A DNA stretch of 64,000 bases from Macrosoma leucophasiata. Taxonomy: Eukaryota > Arthropoda > Insecta > Lepidoptera > Hedylidae. Positions 54,996-63,932 of this stretch are shown here, piece after piece (within the stretch, counting starts at the first letter, position 1; every line of letters begins with the position of its first letter). The notes below the pieces were generated by a model that was given only the letters and a program-made list of their open reading frames with translations, ran no database searches and was not told the origin of the DNA. Made by a program: the position numbers and the translations under genes. The stretch lies in the NCBI GenBank assembly GCA_036365455.1, contig JAWQUS010000030.1, positions 17,194,001 to 17,258,000 of the forward strand, given 5' to 3'.

Positions 54996-55134
54996 GTAAA
55001 AGTCACTTTAAATTTACTTTTATATAAACATTTAGGCAAACATGCTTGCGGTTACATGCATAATTATGGATGATGAGTCGGTACTGCGGCTTATAATGTA
55101 GATTTTGATGCGTTGCTACTCTAAAGCCTATGGT

Positions 55135-55615
55135 TCGGTTGCATCAAACTATTTGTTATATAAAATTTTACATCCTTCTCTAAAACCCCTTCTATACGGT
55201 CGGGACCAACCGCCGACCATCTTGGTCGGGTCAACCGATGTTTATATTTGTTCTACACGGTCGGGCAGCTGAGTCAATGGTCAGTTCTTTCAGGCATTCA
55301 AAGTGAAAAGAAATCTGTTAAAGTCAGAGAAGGATATTTTATTTTAAAGTAAAATGGAAAGAAAAATTTGACTTCAGGCGAGACTCGAACTCGCGGCCTA
55401 CTGGGAATCTAGTCCAGCCGCTCTTCCAATTGAGCTACTGAAGTCCTGCCCGATTTGTCAAATCTTTCCTTCACATTTTTTTATTCTTTCCATTTTACTT
55501 TAAAATATAATATATTTCACAAGCATGTGTTAATGCGAAATAATATAAAACAATTATTCAGAGAAGGATGTCAAATGTTACTCTTTAACAAATATCTTCG
55601 TGCAACAAAGCCTTA
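55135..55615. mobile_element. MITE family E copy, interrupted by SINE S3
   Basis: GGTTCGGTTGCATCAAAC (55133) and TTCGTGCAACAAAGCC (55600) are the two ends. A SINE S3 with its full tRNA-like head lies between. Confidence 0.5.
55340..55560. mobile_element. SINE family S3, minus head with a plus tail attached
   Basis: 55355-55475 is the complement of the 12.04 kb element (tRNA-like head with TAGCTCAATTGG). 55495-55560 carries the CACAAGCATGTGTTAATGCG tail in plus orientation, so head and tail are rearranged. Confidence 0.6.
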
Positions 55616-55653
55616 AAGTTATGACGTCATTTAACAATTCTTTTTATCAATTA

Positions 55654-55813
55654 AGGTTCGGTTGCACCAAAATATTTGTTGAAGTTATACATCCTTCTTA
55701 AAATTGTAGTACTTCATAAAATTTTACATTTTACAAATTTGTTTAAGTTAGAGAAAGACACAAGAAGTTACAAAAACTTTAACTTAAACAAACATTTTGG
55801 TGCAACTGAACCT
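55654..55813. mobile_element. Foldback MITE family E, 160 bases
   Basis: AGGTTCGGTTGCACCAAAATA at the left is inverted at the right (TTTTGGTGCAACTGAACCT). The pairing extends inward through AAGTTA. No clear target duplication. Confidence 0.7.
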
Positions 55814-55847
55814 AAGTCTATAGGCAACAGCCATCATTTAACATCCA

Positions 55848-56138
55848 TGTTTTTTTTTATGTAATGAAAGTGGCAAATAAGCATGCAGTTCACATTGATG
55901 TTAAGTAATGGCTGCAACCTATAGACACCCACACAATGACCAGAGGTCAAAATGCAGATGCGCTGCCACTCCTGAGGCATTAGGTGTTATGCCTCTGTGC
56001 CGGAAATTACAGGGCCGTACATTACCACCTGACCGGAACACGATAGTGCTGAACACTACCATTTAGCGGCAAGTATATTAGGTAATGCGGTGGTGCCAAC
56101 GCCCGCGAGCTCCGTCACTGGAGTTCTACCACCAGTAA
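55848..56138 (-). repeat. Family A copy, minus, full length
   Basis: T-run to TTCTACCACCAGT, well preserved. Confidence 0.65.
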
Positions 56139-56210
56139 AAATGTGAGCTGGATGTGAGACCCTTGTTACATAAAAAAGTGGTTTGCTGAACTAACGGTGG
56201 TATTGGGCAG

Positions 56211-56288
56211 GAGCAGTTCCCGCGACTCGGGCAGCCACAGCCGGCCCGGCAGCGCCGCGCTCGTCGTCGACTACACCACCAAGGACGA
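56211..56288 (+). CDS. forked: forked/espin homologue, SSSRDSGSHSR exon
   Basis: 78 bases, phase 2 in and phase 2 out (TATTGGGCAG acceptor, GTAAGT donor). It encodes SSSRDSGSHSRPGSAALVVD plus YTTKD. Ser/Arg-rich with a short hydrophobic VVDY end. Low complexity, so the assignment rests on both splice phases matching and on its position between two confident exons. Confidence 0.8.
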
Positions 56289-56302
56289 GTAAGTCACTCA
56301 GG

Positions 56303-56705
56303 CTGGGTTGCACCAAGATATATGTTAAAGTTAAAGTTATTGTAACATTTAAGAAGTGAAATGTTGTAAAATGTTACATACGTAACGTAAAAAACATAAC
56401 TTCACGCCTGTAATCCCCGAAGGGGTAGGCAGAGGTAAATGCATGCATTCATGCATACATGCAAACACCCACGATTCGCCGGTTACGTTTTGGCCCATGT
56501 AACAGGTGGCGAGCCTGTTGACATCTCCGGGCACATTACCAAACTTTGAGGTACTGGGAAATTTCCAGAAAATGGAAAAATCCCAATAGAACCAGAGACA
56601 AAGGCTTTTTCACCATTATCTCTGATAACCCCCTACCCGGGAATCGAACCCAGGACCTCAGCGTAGTAGTAGTGGCCTGCTACCACTAGGCTACCGAGGC
56701 AGTTA
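56303..56705. mobile_element. MITE family E edge followed by SINE S2 (minus)
   Basis: GGCTGGGTTGCACCAAGATAT (56300) starts a family E copy cut at about 56380 by a complete minus S2 SINE (56396-56705, with inverted box B and box A). Confidence 0.65.
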
Positions 56706-56741
56706 CAATAACTTTAAATTAGTGGTACTTGCTTTAACCAC

Positions 56742-57345
56742 TGGTGGTAGAGCTCCAGTGGCGGAGCTCCCGGGCGTAGGCACCACCGCATTACCTGATA
56801 TATAATCATAATAAATAATGGCAACCCATTATACGTCCCACTGCTGGACACGAGCACACCGCGGACACTCCGCCAAAATTACATACAAACGCTTAATTTG
56901 GTCTCTATTACACAGACATCAATCAGTGACGTGTATTTACACGTGCACCGGTGTGCGTAGCACGTAGATAATACCAAATGTCGCCCATAAGGGGGGAGGA
57001 GGTTGGGTGAGGCGGCGAAATTGGGCGGGACGTCGAAGTGTCCATTCTATACGTAGTATTATTACATATTCTCTGGCACGAGTCTCTCCCCTTTTTGGGG
57101 GTAGGCCTTCCTTGCCTAATATACTTGCCGCTAAATGGTAGTGTTAAGCACTATCGTGTTCCGGTCAGGTGTTATTGTACCGTTCTGTAATTTCCGGCAC
57201 AGAGGCATAACACCTTAAGCCTCAGAAGTGGTAACGCATCTGCATTTTGACCTCTGGTCTTTGTGTAAGTGTCTATAGGCTGCAGTCATCACTTAACGTC
57301 AATGTGAACTGCATGCTTGTTTGTACTTTCATCACATAAAAAAAA
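56742..57345 (+). repeat. Family A copy carrying a two-level nested insertion
   Basis: The family A start (56742-56800) and remainder (about 57114-57345, ending ACATAAAAAAAAA) flank a minus SINE S1 fragment (56803-57113), which is itself split by the 221-base element. Confidence 0.65.
56855..57075 (+). mobile_element. 221-base element (family E221), copy 3
   Basis: CACACCGCGGACACTCCGCC to ATTACATATTCTCTG, exactly 221 bases. Flanks ACACGAG (56848-56854) and GCACGAG (57076-57082). The SINE S1 consensus GGGCACGAGTC shows the uninterrupted target, so the left copy has one substitution. Confidence 0.85.
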
Positions 57346-58049
57346 ATTAAGAAATATGTTTGTATGTATATAACCCAGGCTTATACTTTCTGACGAGCCA
57401 GTTGGACAGGCAGTGTGACATTATAAAGAAAAATGCAAAATCGTCATCTCGGCCAGTTGTGTTCTTGTTTTTGAATCCGTCAATGTTATTCATGTAAAAA
57501 TGTAGCCAAGTCGAGTCTAGCTTGCTTATCCTGTGAAAAAGGTATCTGATATCGTATAAAGTCAAGGTCCAAAGAGTACACGCTCTAAACCTACTAGCTC
57601 TACACAAACTCTACACTAGTCAAAATGTATGAGAAATTGTCAAATCTCATGTAGAATCAAGATTCTAGATATATGTGCCCTAACTTCACATACTCTACAT
57701 ACACAAGAATTTTGACTCTACGTGAGATCTGACATGCATGTTTAATTATTGTACTCGTGGTATAATATATCTTGAAAATTTTAAGTATCTGGCATTATCC
57801 TAACAGTTACGTGGGTTCAAAAATACGACGAAACGTGTCGAAAAAAGGTAGGTAGTGCCCTTGCGCTTAGCTTGGCTCGTCTTGGCGGGGGCACTACCGT
57901 GTCTCCACATGCGCACTATGGATTACTTGACATCTGCGTTTTTTAATGTATTGATGATAATATCTGCGGTAATTTTATCTCTAATTCTATGATTATTCTT
58001 TTATATATGTGGTAATTTTGTCTTTACCTAATTCCGTTTTCTTGTCTAG
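57346..58049. other. Intron with a small GC-rich hairpin
   Basis: GGTAGTGCCCTTGCGC..GCGGGGGCACTACC at about 57848-57896 can form a 10-base stem with a GC-rich loop, apparently alone in AT-rich sequence. Nothing else recognised. Confidence 0.4.
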
Positions 58050-58149
58050 ATCCAACAAAGCTTACGAAGAGGTGTCACCGCCTCAAGAGAATCAAAAGTC
58101 GACCATCGCGACCAAACTGGCGGCGCTCACTCACAAAGCGCAGAATTTC
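58050..58149 (+). CDS. forked: forked/espin homologue, KAYEEVSPP exon
   Basis: 100 bases, phase 2 in and phase 0 out (TTTTCTTGTCTAG acceptor, GTGAGT donor). SNKAYEEVSPPQENQKSTIA is followed by the amphipathic-looking TKLAALTHKAQNF. The Ala/Leu/Lys helix is the first ordered segment after several disordered exons. Its function is not established here. Confidence 0.82.
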
Positions 58150-58189
58150 GTGAGTAAAACTTATCAAATTTATTTAAAATACATTTATT

Positions 58190-58418
58190 TATAATGGTGT
58201 AAAGGCCTTTATCTCTGGTTCTATTGGGATTTTTCCATTTTCTGGAAATTTCCTAGTACCTCGAAGTTTGGTAATGTGCCCGGAGATGTCAATAGGCTCG
58301 CCACCTGTTACATGGATCAAAACGTAACCGGCGAATCGTGGGTATTTACATGTATGCTTGAATGCATGCATTTACCTCTGCCTACCCCTTCGGGGATTTT
58401 AGGCGTGAAGATACGTAA
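58190..58418 (+). mobile_element. SINE family S2, head truncated
   Basis: Starts in the body (ATGGTGTAAAGGCC) 40 bases after a donor and runs to GGCGTGAAGATACG. Confidence 0.65.
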
Positions 58419-59194
58419 ATTTATTTATTTCAAGAAGACCATGTACTTACCACATTTTGTTTATCTACATATACTGACCGAAAGGGAAGACAGCAAATCT
58501 ATCTATCTATACATATTATAAAACAAAATCCCCTGCCGGTGTCTGTCTGTCTGTTCGCGATAAACTGAAAGACTACTGCACGGACCCTACGCGTGGTTCG
58601 ACACGCACTTGACCGGTTTTTTTTATATATTATGTATAGTATACTAGCCCGCGGCTCCACCCGCGTGTAGGTCACTTTTAGCGTAACCCTTGGAAACTAC
58701 AACTCCATCTTAATTAAATACGTTTATGTACACCGCATTCAACTCTGTTTATCAGTTTTGAAGCAGTGCTTGAAGTAAATTTTTAATTGATCATAACTTC
58801 TTTTTCCCTTAACCAATTTTGACGAAACAAGGTTTTACAAGCTCCTTATTATAATATATGTAATCTACATGTGAAAACAGCGTTAAAAAAAAAAAAAATA
58901 TTTATTCAGTAACAAAGGTATAAAATTACAGTAATCAGTGGTCGGAGCTACCTTTTAAGCAACAAGTTTGCTTGTGTTAGGCAGCACCGCTCTTCCATAA
59001 CAAGTTTTAAAGAAACCTATTTATTTACTTATGTGTACACCAAATGTATAAAATATAAATTTAATGTGAATTTAATGTTAAGAGACCAAAAAAAATGTTC
59101 TGGTTTCTGTTACTCTTTTAATCGCCCCCTATCAGTTTTTTGGAACACTTTTCTACAGACACTCGATTTTTACTGACTTATTATATTATGTACT
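58419..59194. other. Intron with repeat edges
   Basis: A family C-type edge (GCACTTGACCGGTTTTTTTTA, 58606), an ACTAGCCCGCGGCTCCACCC head (58644), and a minus LINE 3' UTR-like block (GCACCGCTCTTCCATAACAAG, 58983). No exon seen. Confidence 0.4.
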
Positions 59195-59900
59195 AGCCGT
59201 GCCCGCGACTTCGTCCACGTGAGAAAAAATATGATTGTTCAGTTCTACCCGGACGAAGTCGTGGGCTCAGCTAGTATAAAAGTAGCCTAAGTAACTCCTT
59301 ATTACATTAGCTATCTGCCAGTGAAAGTCCCATCAAAATCGGAGATACTCAAATTCTATTAATTTGTATGTATGTAGGTATGTATGTATGTATGATTGTA
59401 TGGAAATAAAAGTAGCCTAAGTTACTCCTTATTACATCAGCTACCTACCCGTGGAAGTCCCGTCAAAGTTGGATACACTCCAATTCTATTTATTTGTATG
59501 TGGGTATTTATGTATGTATGGATGTATGGAGATAAAAGTAGCCTAAGTTACTCCTTATCACATCAGCTACCTACCCGTGGAAGTCCCGTCAAGGTCGGAT
59601 ACACTCCAATTCTACTTATTTGTGTGTAGGTATGTATGTATGTATGGGTGTATGGAGATAAAAGTAGCCTAAGTTACTCCTTATCACATCAGCAATCTGT
59701 CAGTGAAAGTCCCGTCAAAATCGGTCCAGCCGTTCCCAGATAAGCCCCGCCAAACAGACAGACAGACAGACAAAAATTGTAAAAAATGTTGTTTTGGTAC
59801 ATGTACCGTGTAATACATATATATGCATTTAGTAATAAGCGGTTATTTTAATATTACAAACAGACACTCCAATTTTATTTATTTGTATGTATGTATAGAT
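59195..59900 (+). repeat. Family G repeat with four tandem 126-130 base units
   Basis: The units start at about 59275, 59406, 59532 and 59658, each with ATAAAAGTAGCCTAAGT, CTCCTTAT and a TGTATGTATG stretch. The element opens with CTAGCCGTGCCCGCGACTTCG (59194) and closes with CAGACAGACAGACAGAC, so the array is an internal expansion of one repeat. Confidence 0.7.
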
Positions 59901-59947
59901 TGATAGATAGAAGCTAAGAAGATTAAAAAAAAACCCTTTACCATCAG

Positions 59948-60158
59948 GCCAGCCGCCTATCATCAGCGGCCGGCAGCCGCCGCGCCTCCGTCTCGGATGA
60001 AGCCATCGTGGTGCAAGCATCAGCATCATCGGGAGTATCCTCTGGAGGCAGTTCAGGAGATGAGGCCCCTCCGCCACCACCTCCTCCACCAGCACCCCCC
60101 GCGCCTCCACCACCGGCGGTGCTGGAGGAACCAGCGCTCAGACCCTCGGAACTGAGGG
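59948..60158 (+). CDS. forked: forked/espin homologue, proline-rich exon
   Basis: 211 bases, phase 0 in and phase 1 out. The acceptor is ACCATCAG. Two donors nine bases apart, GTAGGC (60159) and GTGAGT (60168), both keep phase 1; the second adds three codons and is the stronger match. Peptide ASRLSSAAGSRRASVSDEAI, then a Ser/Gly run, then an uninterrupted eight-Pro stretch (PPPPPPPPAPPAPPPP), then LRPSELRG. Espins carry proline-rich peptides that bind profilin and SH3 proteins, so this exon probably serves the same purpose. RRASVSDE looks like a basophilic kinase site. Later exons with the actin-bundling C-terminus must lie beyond the window. Confidence 0.85.
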
Positions 60159-60313
60159 GTAGGCTTGGTGAGTCATTATTATATTTCAATTGGTAATATC
60201 TTGAGATGAATCCTTTTGATGCTATGCCAACTGAGTACAGTACGCGTTCAAATTGCTGTTAAAACTGGTGAGTGTAAAATGTTAAGCGATGAGGTCTATT
60301 GTGTACCTATCTA

Positions 60314-60362
60314 CAAGTAGAACTCAGACCTTCGGAGCTGAGCGGTAAGCTGGATGAGTGAT
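60314..60362 (+). pseudogene. Duplicate of the 3' end of the proline-rich exon
   Basis: AACTCAGACCTTCGGAGCTG..GGTAAGCTGGATGAGTGA aligns with the last 27 exon bases and both donors at 60136-60173 at roughly 80 percent or better by eye. The frame is open (ELRPSELSGKLDE then stop). No acceptor was recognised directly upstream. Confidence 0.65.
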
Positions 60363-60383
60363 TGTGGTTATAACTGGGCAATT

Positions 60384-60671
60384 TTACTGGTGGTAGAGCT
60401 CCAGTGACGGAGCTCGCGGCCGTAGGCACCACCGCATTACCTAATTTACTTGCCGCTAAATGGTAGTGTTCAGCACTATCGTGTTCCGGTCAGGTGGTAA
60501 TGTACGGCCCCGTAATTTCCGGCACAGAGGCATAACACCTTAGGCTTCAGGGGTGGTAACGCATCTGCATTTTGGCCTTGGTCTTCATGTGGGTGTCTAT
60601 AGGCTGCAGTCATCACTTAACATCAATGTGAACTGCATGCTTGTTTGCCACTTCCATTACAAAAAAAAAAG
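60384..60671 (+). repeat. Family A copy, full length
   Basis: TTTACTGGTGGTAGAGC to the ACAAAAAAAAAAG tail, well preserved. Confidence 0.65.
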
Positions 60672-60904
60672 TTTTATACAGGGTTAATTTAAAATAGCGC
60701 ATCACCTCTTGCAGGCAGGCTCTCTGACATAGAGCAACGCGGGCCGCCGCGGCGGACCGGAGGGGAGTAGCTATAGTGTCTATTACCCATGCAAAACAGT
60801 CTATATTTTTTTTTGCGGGGGAAATGCGTGTGAAATCCACACACTACAAAATGCGTCTATTATTGTGAAACTTACACGTTGACTTTAACAAAATATATGA
60901 ACAA

Positions 60905-61090
60905 CTAGCGGCCCGCCCCGGCTTCGCCCGCGCTGCTCTGCTCCTATTAGTCATAGCGTAATGTAAGCTATCCTATCTCTCAAGTTGGATCGAACTGCAC
61001 ATGGTGTGCGAATTTTATTATAATCGGTTAAGTGGTTTAGGAGTCCATTGAGGACAAACATTGTGACACGAGATTTATATATATTAAGAT
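60905..61090 (+). repeat. Repeat fragment CTAGCGGCCCGCCCCGG inside MITE M8
   Basis: A lepidopteran repeat head (CGGCTTCGCCCGCG) and body of about 185 bases ending ATATATATTAAGATTATT. Non-coding. Confidence 0.5.
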
Positions 61091-61115
61091 TATTATTTCA
61101 TGCACACATTTAAAC

Positions 61116-61359
61116 TGTAGCGTCCACTACATTAAGGCGCCAACTAGTGGAATACAGATGAAACCTCACAGTACTTGTCTAGTATGATAGATGGCGTACA
61201 TTCGAATTACATCGCACATGCGAAGATTTCTCAAGAGTTGGCATATATACAACTTCCCAACGTCAATCGTTGGGCCGCGGCCCGCCAGGCGCTATCACCT
61301 CGCCTGGTCGGAGGATCATCCCTTTTCGCCGGAGGAACACTTCCATCCGTTCCTCCACA
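61116..61359. mobile_element. Solo LTR, 244 bases, with 4-base TSD
   Basis: Starts TGTAGCGTCCACTAC and ends GTTCCTCCACA, so it has TG..CA termini. AAAC is duplicated at 61112-61115 and 61360-61363. Removing it restores the MITE M8 sequence TTTAAACATCTAGGCGAC. A 4-base duplication suits a Ty3/Gypsy-type integrase. It differs in sequence and length from the LTRs at 38.7 and 44.5 kb. Confidence 0.7.
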
Positions 61360-61482
61360 AAACATCTAGGCGACAGGCATCGGCCAACTTGGGCTTGTAC
61401 TTTGACAGAGGGGCAAGCTGCCTATGGCTACTCCCCTCCGGTCCGCCGCGACCGGTGGCCCTTGTTGCTCTATGCTCTCTGA

Positions 61483-61831
61483 CACAATCACAAAAACATC
61501 AGTTCTACGATTTTTTAAAATTTAGTTTTAAAAATTTAAGTTGTCCCAAAAAAAAGTTTTTGTTTTTCCTCTGAATAAGCATTTACTCTGAGCGTAGGTA
61601 TACCACGCATCTTTGGCTAGGAAAAATATTGCCACGTGCAGCGGGGCGCGAGGTTGCGGGGTGGCGCAGCGGCGGCTAGGCTATTTTGAACTTTTGAAAC
61701 CAGTTTTTGTATTTTTTTTTCGGGTTATTTATCAATATTTGTAAAAGAGTCGGAGAAACAAATGTTGTTGGGATTGATGTGGAGAGGCTGCCTGCAAGAA
61801 GTGATGCGCTAATTTCAATTAAACCTGTATA
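61483..61831. other. Intron sequence with a GC-rich block, unrecognised
   Basis: A GCGGGGCGCGAGGTTGCGGGGTGGC-type block at about 61638-61675 stands out. I could not match it to a gene or repeat. Confidence 0.35.
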
Positions 61832-62083
61832 CAGTACTCAACAATTAATATTGCACATCGGGCCTTCGAAAGAGAAGATCGGCTCGTTTCGACTTCATAG
61901 AGCGTTATCTGTGTTGCACACTGCCTACGTAAGCACTGACAGTCCGGTATTGGTCAAAACTTGATCAAAATGTTCGACAAACGTCAAATAGGTACGGTGC
62001 GAAAGAGATAAAGCTCTACAGTCCCGAAATAAGCCGATGTCTCCTTCCTAGGCTCGATGTGTAATATTTATTGTTGAGCACTG
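61832..62083. mobile_element. Tc1-like MITE (family T), intact, TA target
   Basis: CAGTACTCAACAATTAATAT at the left and ATATTTATTGTTGAGCACTG at the right are inverted matches. The pairing continues through CACATCG..GCC and the TAGAGCGTTATCT block for about 80 bases. TA flanks both ends (61830-61831 and 62084-62085). 252 bases, no transposase. Confidence 0.8.
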
Positions 62084-62085
62084 TA

Positions 62086-62749
62086 GTTTGTTTGACAAGA
62101 CCCTCGTTTTCGCTACTGTTGCTAGAAGAGCCTGCGTGTAGTCTACTCGGTGTGAGGTAGACTTGGTAAGCTCTTGTTGTGTTGTAGCACATCACTGTAA
62201 TACCTGTATTTTCAGCTTGTTAATATTTTGGACGTTTTACCAATGAAGCTAACGTAACCCACGGTTGTAAGAGATAAATAAGATGCAATAAATAATTAAG
62301 GTTACCATCATCTTGAGACTATTTTAAGGTAAAATTGAGGAAATATTCAGTTTCGGAGGAGAGAGTAGCACAGTTGATAAAGTGTCCAAAATATCTATTT
62401 ATTTAGAGATTGCTAAAGTCCTGTCCATATGATTGTATGTAGCACATCTGTTATAGCGTAAAAAACTGAATGAAAATAATCCGAACCGTATTTATTTGAT
62501 AGATTAGCTTACAATCAACACCGGTACAAATAATATTAAGTTAAATAGCTTCTGGTACTGCTGTTAAACAGCATTTTGTAAACTATCCCTGTGTCAGTAT
62601 CAGCATAAAACTGGTTTCATATTCGGTTGTTCGGTTGGACCAACACCATACACGCGATCTGAACTGTGCTTGAATGTATTGTCACCGACAATTTTCTTAA
62701 ATCGTCGTAATGCGAACAGAGCTATTGAACTAGCTACATTATATTTATT
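62086..62749. other. No gene recognised
   Basis: AT-rich intron or intergenic sequence. No exon of the host gene was identified here. Confidence 0.4.
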
Positions 62750-62797
62750 TCATGAAAATAGCAAACAAGCATGCAGTTCACGTTGATGTTAAGAGAT
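62750..62797 (-). repeat. Family A tail, minus, abutting a LINE
   Basis: AGCAAACAAGCATGCAGTTC..GTTGATGTTAAGAGATGAC, cut where the LINE frame begins. Confidence 0.5.
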
Positions 62798-63932
62798 GAC
62801 AGTGTTAGTTTTACTTGACTTTTCTAATGCCTTTAATGCTGTCAGCCACGATATTCTCAATGCCATCCTGTCGCGTGCTGGCATTTCTTCAGTGGAACAG
62901 AGTTGGTTCTCATCTTATCTTCGAGGTCGTCAGCAGGCTGTCAAAGCTGGTAGTGAATTCTCCGACTGGTGTGACTTATCCTCTGGCGTACCTCAAGGCG
63001 GTATACTCTCTCCACTCTTATTTTCTTTTTTTATCAATACTCTCTCACATAACCTGAAATGCTCTTATCATTTGTACGCCGATGACTTACAGCTCTATAT
63101 TCAAACAAACTTTGACAACATTAATAATGCCATAGTATCTATTAATAATGACCTTCAGTCGATCTTTGTGTGGTCCCAACGTTTTGGCGCTACTGTTAAC
63201 GCATTAAAATCGCAAGTCATTATTCTGGGCAGTGCGTATTATATTAATAGTTTAAATTTTGACCGCTTAACGCCAATTCTATACAATAACTGTATAATAC
63301 CGTTTTCTTCGGATGTTAGAGATTTAGGTTTGACTATAGACAGTACTTTAAGTTGGAAAAAACATATTATTGAAATCAACAAACGCGTTATTTTAATTTT
63401 ACGTTGTCTCTATCGCTTCAAACACTTTTTACCAATTAGGACAAAAACTCTTTTAGTACAGTCACTTGTGTTGCCCATTATTGACTATGCAGATGTTTGT
63501 TGCTCTAACATGACACAAGATCTCCTTAACAAATTGGATCGGATGCTTAACAATTGCACTAGATACATCTTCGGGCTTCGCAAATATGACCACATTTCCA
63601 ACTACCGTTCCCAGCTTAAATGGCTGCCTATCCGCGAAAGGAGATCCTTTCGGATACTCTGTATGTTTTTCACCATCATCAACGATCCTTGTGCTCCTAA
63701 TTACCTAAAATGTAATTTTCATAAACTCGGCGATTTACACAATTTGAATCTTCGTTCGTCCGATAGTCTTAAATTCAAAATTCCTTCTCACCGTACTGGT
63801 TTCTATTTCAATTCTTTTGCTGTAACAGCAGTCAAACTGTGGAACGCGCTTCCCCTAGACATCAAGAAGGCTCCGAGCAAATTTGCATTTAAGAGCAGAC
63901 TAAAAAAATATTTCTTATCTTCAAATAAATGA
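62796..63932 (+). CDS. 5'-truncated LINE reverse transcriptase (YADD type)
   Basis: An open frame of 378 codons with no stops. It runs from inside the RT palm (LVLLDFSNAFNAVSHD, about 3-18) through GVPQGGILSPLLF (64-76) and the catalytic YADD box (HLYADDLQLY, about 92-101), to the thumb and C-terminal LINE domain (RRSFRILCMFF, AVKLWNALP) and a Lys-rich end. Non-LTR retrotransposon protein of the CR1/jockey-like group; the clade was not determined. The endonuclease, the first RT blocks and ORF1 are missing because the copy is truncated at about 62796, so the ATG at the start is fortuitous. The clean frame implies a fairly recent insertion. The 3' UTR runs off the window in TATATATA-rich sequence. 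Confidence 0.85.
   Translation: MTVLVLLDFSNAFNAVSHDILNAILSRAGISSVEQSWFSSYLRGRQQAVKAGSEFSDWCDLSSGVPQGGILSPLLFSFFINTLSHNLKCSYHLYADDLQLYIQTNFDNINNAIVSINNDLQSIFVWSQRFGATVNALKSQVIILGSAYYINSLNFDRLTPILYNNCIIPFSSDVRDLGLTIDSTLSWKKHIIEINKRVILILRCLYRFKHFLPIRTKTLLVQSLVLPIIDYADVCCSNMTQDLLNKLDRMLNNCTRYIFGLRKYDHISNYRSQLKWLPIRERRSFRILCMFFTIINDPCAPNYLKCNFHKLGDLHNLNLRSSDSLKFKIPSHRTGFYFNSFAVTAVKLWNALPLDIKKAPSKFAFKSRLKKYFLSSNK

Larger units (their letters stand above)
60728..61474. mobile_element. MITE family M8 with two nested insertions, perfect 8-base TSD
   Basis: The ends are CATAGAGCAACGCGGG and TGTTGCTCTATG. CTCTCTGA is duplicated at 60720-60727 and 61475-61482. The native arms (60728-60904, about 61091-61115, 61360-61474) match the 52.8 kb copy and are separated by a repeat fragment and a solo LTR. 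Confidence 0.8.

Noticed and set aside
59275..59720. CRISPR-like repeat/spacer array
   Set aside because: Only four units, the whole unit is repeated without unique spacers, and the genome is eukaryotic.
59829..60189. Minus-strand frames with Gly-rich sequence
   Set aside because: Antisense of the Pro/Ser-rich host exon; low complexity mirrors the coding strand.
61707..61964. Plus frame of 85 codons near the right end
   Set aside because: Most of it overlaps the inverted arm of a Tc1-like MITE. No splice context or motif.
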